15,437 bases of DNA from NCBI GenBank assembly GCA_036567205.1, contig DATCVA010000059.1:1-15437 (forward strand), read 5' to 3'. Shown here piece by piece: positions 14,021 to 15,437 of this stretch. The first letter of the stretch is position 1; every line of letters begins with the position of its first letter. Under the pieces are notes generated by a model that was not told the DNA's origin, did no database searches, and was given only the letters and a program-made list of their open reading frames with translations. The translations under genes were made by a program, and so were the position numbers. The DNA is from DATCVA01 sp036567205 (GTDB taxonomy: Bacteria; Pseudomonadota; Gammaproteobacteria; Burkholderiales; Burkholderiaceae_B).

Positions 14021-14920
14021 ATGAAAATTCTGTTAACCGGCAAAAACGGACAAGTCGGTTTCGAGCTGCAGCGCGCGCTGGCGCCGGTGGGCGAGCTGGT
14101 TGCGCTTGGTCGCGCGCAAGCAGACCTTGAGAAACTGGCGGAATTACAAGCCACGCTGGAAGCGCAGCAACCTGACATTATTGTTAACGCAGCGGCCTAT
14201 ACCAATGTGGACAAAGCCGAAAACGACAAGAATACTGCCAATAAGGTCAACGCTCAGGCCGTTAAAGCCCTGGCCGATTACTCCCGGGCGCACAACACCC
14301 TGCTGGTGCATTATTCAACGGACTACGTGTTCGACGGCGAAAAACCGGGGCCTTACCTGGAAAGCGATCCGACCCATCCGCTAAGCGTTTATGGCCACAC
14401 TAAACTCGCAGGCGAAGAGGCCATTTTGCAAAGTGGCTGCAAAGCATTTATTTTTCGTACGAGTTGGGTGTTTTCCGCGCGCGGCAGCAACTTCATCAAG
14501 ACTATTATCCGGCTAGCGCAAGAACGCGACAGCCTTAGTATTGTGTCGGACCAAATTGGCGCCCCCACATCGGCTGGACTGGTTGCCGATATAACCGCCA
14601 GAGCCATTGCCGGCTACCCCGGGCAAGCCCTTCCCTTTGGTCTTTATCATCTAACGGCCACAGGTGAAACCAGTTGGCATGGCCTGGCCCGCCATGTGCT
14701 GGATCGCCTTCAGCGCAATAACTGCGACCTGCAAATTAAAGGGGCTGACGTACACGCCATCCAAAGCAAGGACTATTTTGTTGCGGCCAAGCGTCCCAAG
14801 AACTCACTCCTGGACACAAGCAAACTTCGCAAGGCGCTGGCGTTGACGCTGCCCCACTGGTCAGTCGACGTCGATCGGGTAATGGATCAGATCAGCAAAC
14901 ACTGGCACGTCGTAGATTAA
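14021..14920 (+). CDS. rmlD: dTDP-4-dehydrorhamnose reductase
   Basis: A full-length 299-residue extended short-chain dehydrogenase that makes dTDP-L-rhamnose from dTDP-4-keto-L-rhamnose with NAD(P)H, the last step of the rhamnose precursor pathway for lipopolysaccharide or capsule. The cofactor motif is MKILLTGKNGQVGFELQRAL (1-20). The catalytic set is T100 (YSTDYVFDG), Y124 and K128 (VYGHTKLAGE), spaced as in Salmonella RmlD (Thr, then Tyr 24 and Lys 28 residues later). RTSWVFS and the C-terminal RPKNSLLDTSKL are also family marks. The start is fixed by the conserved MKILL opening, but there is no Shine-Dalgarno: the bases before ATG are TCTCCCCGCAC. Other rml genes are absent downstream and it does not follow rmlB, so it is either a stand-alone copy or the end of a rearranged locus. 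Confidence 0.95.
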   Translation: MKILLTGKNGQVGFELQRALAPVGELVALGRAQADLEKLAELQATLEAQQPDIIVNAAAYTNVDKAENDKNTANKVNAQAVKALADYSRAHNTLLVHYSTDYVFDGEKPGPYLESDPTHPLSVYGHTKLAGEEAILQSGCKAFIFRTSWVFSARGSNFIKTIIRLAQERDSLSIVSDQIGAPTSAGLVADITARAIAGYPGQALPFGLYHLTATGETSWHGLARHVLDRLQRNNCDLQIKGADVHAIQSKDYFVAAKRPKNSLLDTSKLRKALALTLPHWSVDVDRVMDQISKHWHVVD

Positions 14921-15062
14921 CGCTTATACCGAAACGGGACTGCAGATTGCCGGTGATGTGGTGAAACGATTTACAACCCATCAGAAAAAATGGGATACGG
15001 CAGCAATCGACGCAAGAGAAACTGCGTTGCTGGACTGGGCGCTATCCGAGTGGGCTGACTAA
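14916..15062 (+). pseudogene. Possible 3' remnant of a DUF1524/HNH-type nuclease gene
   Basis: A 48-codon open stretch with no start codon runs from an in-frame TAG (14913-14915) to TAA at 15060-15062, overlapping the end of rmlD by a few bases. It reads as protein-like, with VVKRFTTHQKKWDTAAIDAR and then ETALLDWALSEWAD. The pattern W-x4-I-x2-R-x3-L-x3-A-L-x2-W at the very C-terminus resembles the tail of DUF262/DUF1524 (GmrSD-type) restriction proteins. No promoter or ribosome site is seen and the rest of such a gene is missing, so it is probably a decayed fragment. The resemblance is from memory and weak; it could be chance coding-like sequence. Confidence 0.35.
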
Positions 15063-15080
15063 GGCTCAGGTTCTAGTTAC

Positions 15081-15437
15081 TTAATCTGCAAATACCTGGT
15101 CCAGGGACGTCGCGTCCAGAATATTCAACGACCAGGTTTCCAGCTGCGCCGAGGTGGCGCTCTGTAAGCGCTGCTGAATGGGTTGGGGCAAGGGACCGAA
15201 TTTGCGGATGAGCAAACGTTGCAACAGGGCAGCTTCACCCGCTTGCCGGCCTTCCATTTTCCACTGGTGCGTCCAGGAACGTGAGTGTTCGGTCAACATG
15301 TCTTTGATCTCCAGTAAGTCGTCTACGCCGGGAATCATTACCTCAGGCAGGGCGCGCGGCAGCAGCACGTGGCGCGTCCAGCTGACAAAGGCGCGGCGCA
15401 GTTCGGCGTGCTCGGGGCCGTGGGTGGCGTTCCATAT
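15081..15437 (-). CDS. Rpn/PD-(D/E)XK transposase-like protein, C-terminal part (DUF4351 region)
   Basis: The frame is open from the right edge of the window for 118 codons, so the N-terminal nuclease domain lies outside and the GTG at 15368 is internal. Visible segments are ELRRAFVSWTRHVLLPRALP, the helix LLEIKDMLTEHSRSWTHQWK, the Gln/Gly linker MEGRQAGEAALLQRLLIRKFGPLP, and the end QLETWSLNILDATSLDQVF. The linker followed by LLxRLLxRKFGPLP and the QLExWxxxILDAxSLxxVF ending is the C-terminal signature of Rpn-family (recombination-promoting nuclease/putative transposase) proteins with a DUF4351 tail. These are DNA nucleases linked to RecA-independent gene transfer and often occur in several copies per genome. 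Whether this copy is intact cannot be judged here. Confidence 0.75.
   Translation of the reverse strand: MWNATHGPEHAELRRAFVSWTRHVLLPRALPEVMIPGVDDLLEIKDMLTEHSRSWTHQWKMEGRQAGEAALLQRLLIRKFGPLPQPIQQRLQSATSAQLETWSLNILDATSLDQVFAD

Noticed and set aside
1..15437. CRISPR arrays, tRNA or rRNA genes, complete insertion sequences, riboswitches
   Set aside because: No regularly spaced repeats, tRNA-like cloverleaf, rRNA signature, transposase gene with inverted ends or recognisable riboswitch core was seen on either strand.

Overview
The window looks like part of a betaproteobacterial chromosome, most likely Burkholderiales and probably an Alcaligenaceae relative (Bordetella, Achromobacter, Pusillimonas or Advenella type). 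The taxonomic call is an inference. It rests on three periplasmic Bug/TctC-type solute-binding proteins in 15 kb, two FadR-type GntR regulators, an AA_synth (DUF1185) protein, moderately high GC and dense operons. It is almost entirely small-molecule catabolism. No rRNA, tRNA, CRISPR array or intact insertion sequence was seen.

Region 1 (1-3982, + strand) is a tight operon: a 5'-truncated divergent urocanase-family hydratase, a DUF917 / S-methyl-thiohydantoin-desulfurase-type protein, a glutathione S-transferase and a Bug solute-binding protein. The first three genes overlap by ATGA start/stop junctions. A urocanase homologue next to a DUF917 protein fits breakdown of a modified imidazole, such as S-methyl-thiourocanate from ergothioneine or a methylated urocanate, better than ordinary histidine use. 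The urocanase lacks the family's active-site cysteine and two of its NAD+ contact loops.

Region 2 (4115-10223, + strand) begins with a GntR/FCD regulator under a promoter with a perfect palindrome between its -35 and -10. It continues with a second Bug protein, an enolase-superfamily dehydratase of mandelate-racemase type, a D-2-hydroxyacid dehydrogenase, a DapA-family lyase and a second mandelate-racemase-type enzyme. Together these make a plausible import-dehydrate-reduce-cleave route for an acid sugar or other polyhydroxy acid.

Region 3 (10220-13966) has a minus-strand operon (third Bug protein, alpha/beta hydrolase, MaoC-like hot-dog protein). It diverges from a plus-strand pair made of a second GntR/FCD regulator and an AA_synth protein. 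The divergent promoter region carries the same TTGTCTGACAA operator core, at the same distance from TTGACA, as the promoter of the first regulator, so the two catabolic blocks may be cross-regulated.

Region 4 (13967-15437) leaves catabolism. It has a complete rmlD (dTDP-4-dehydrorhamnose reductase) with no visible Shine-Dalgarno and an 8-bp inverted repeat ending just before its ATG, then a short remnant that may be the end of a DUF1524-type nuclease, then the C-terminal part of an Rpn/PD-(D/E)XK transposase-like protein on the minus strand. This edge looks like a rearranged junction. No gene-free stretch exceeds 300 bases; the longest are 3983-4174 (192 bp) and 14921-15080 (160 bp).
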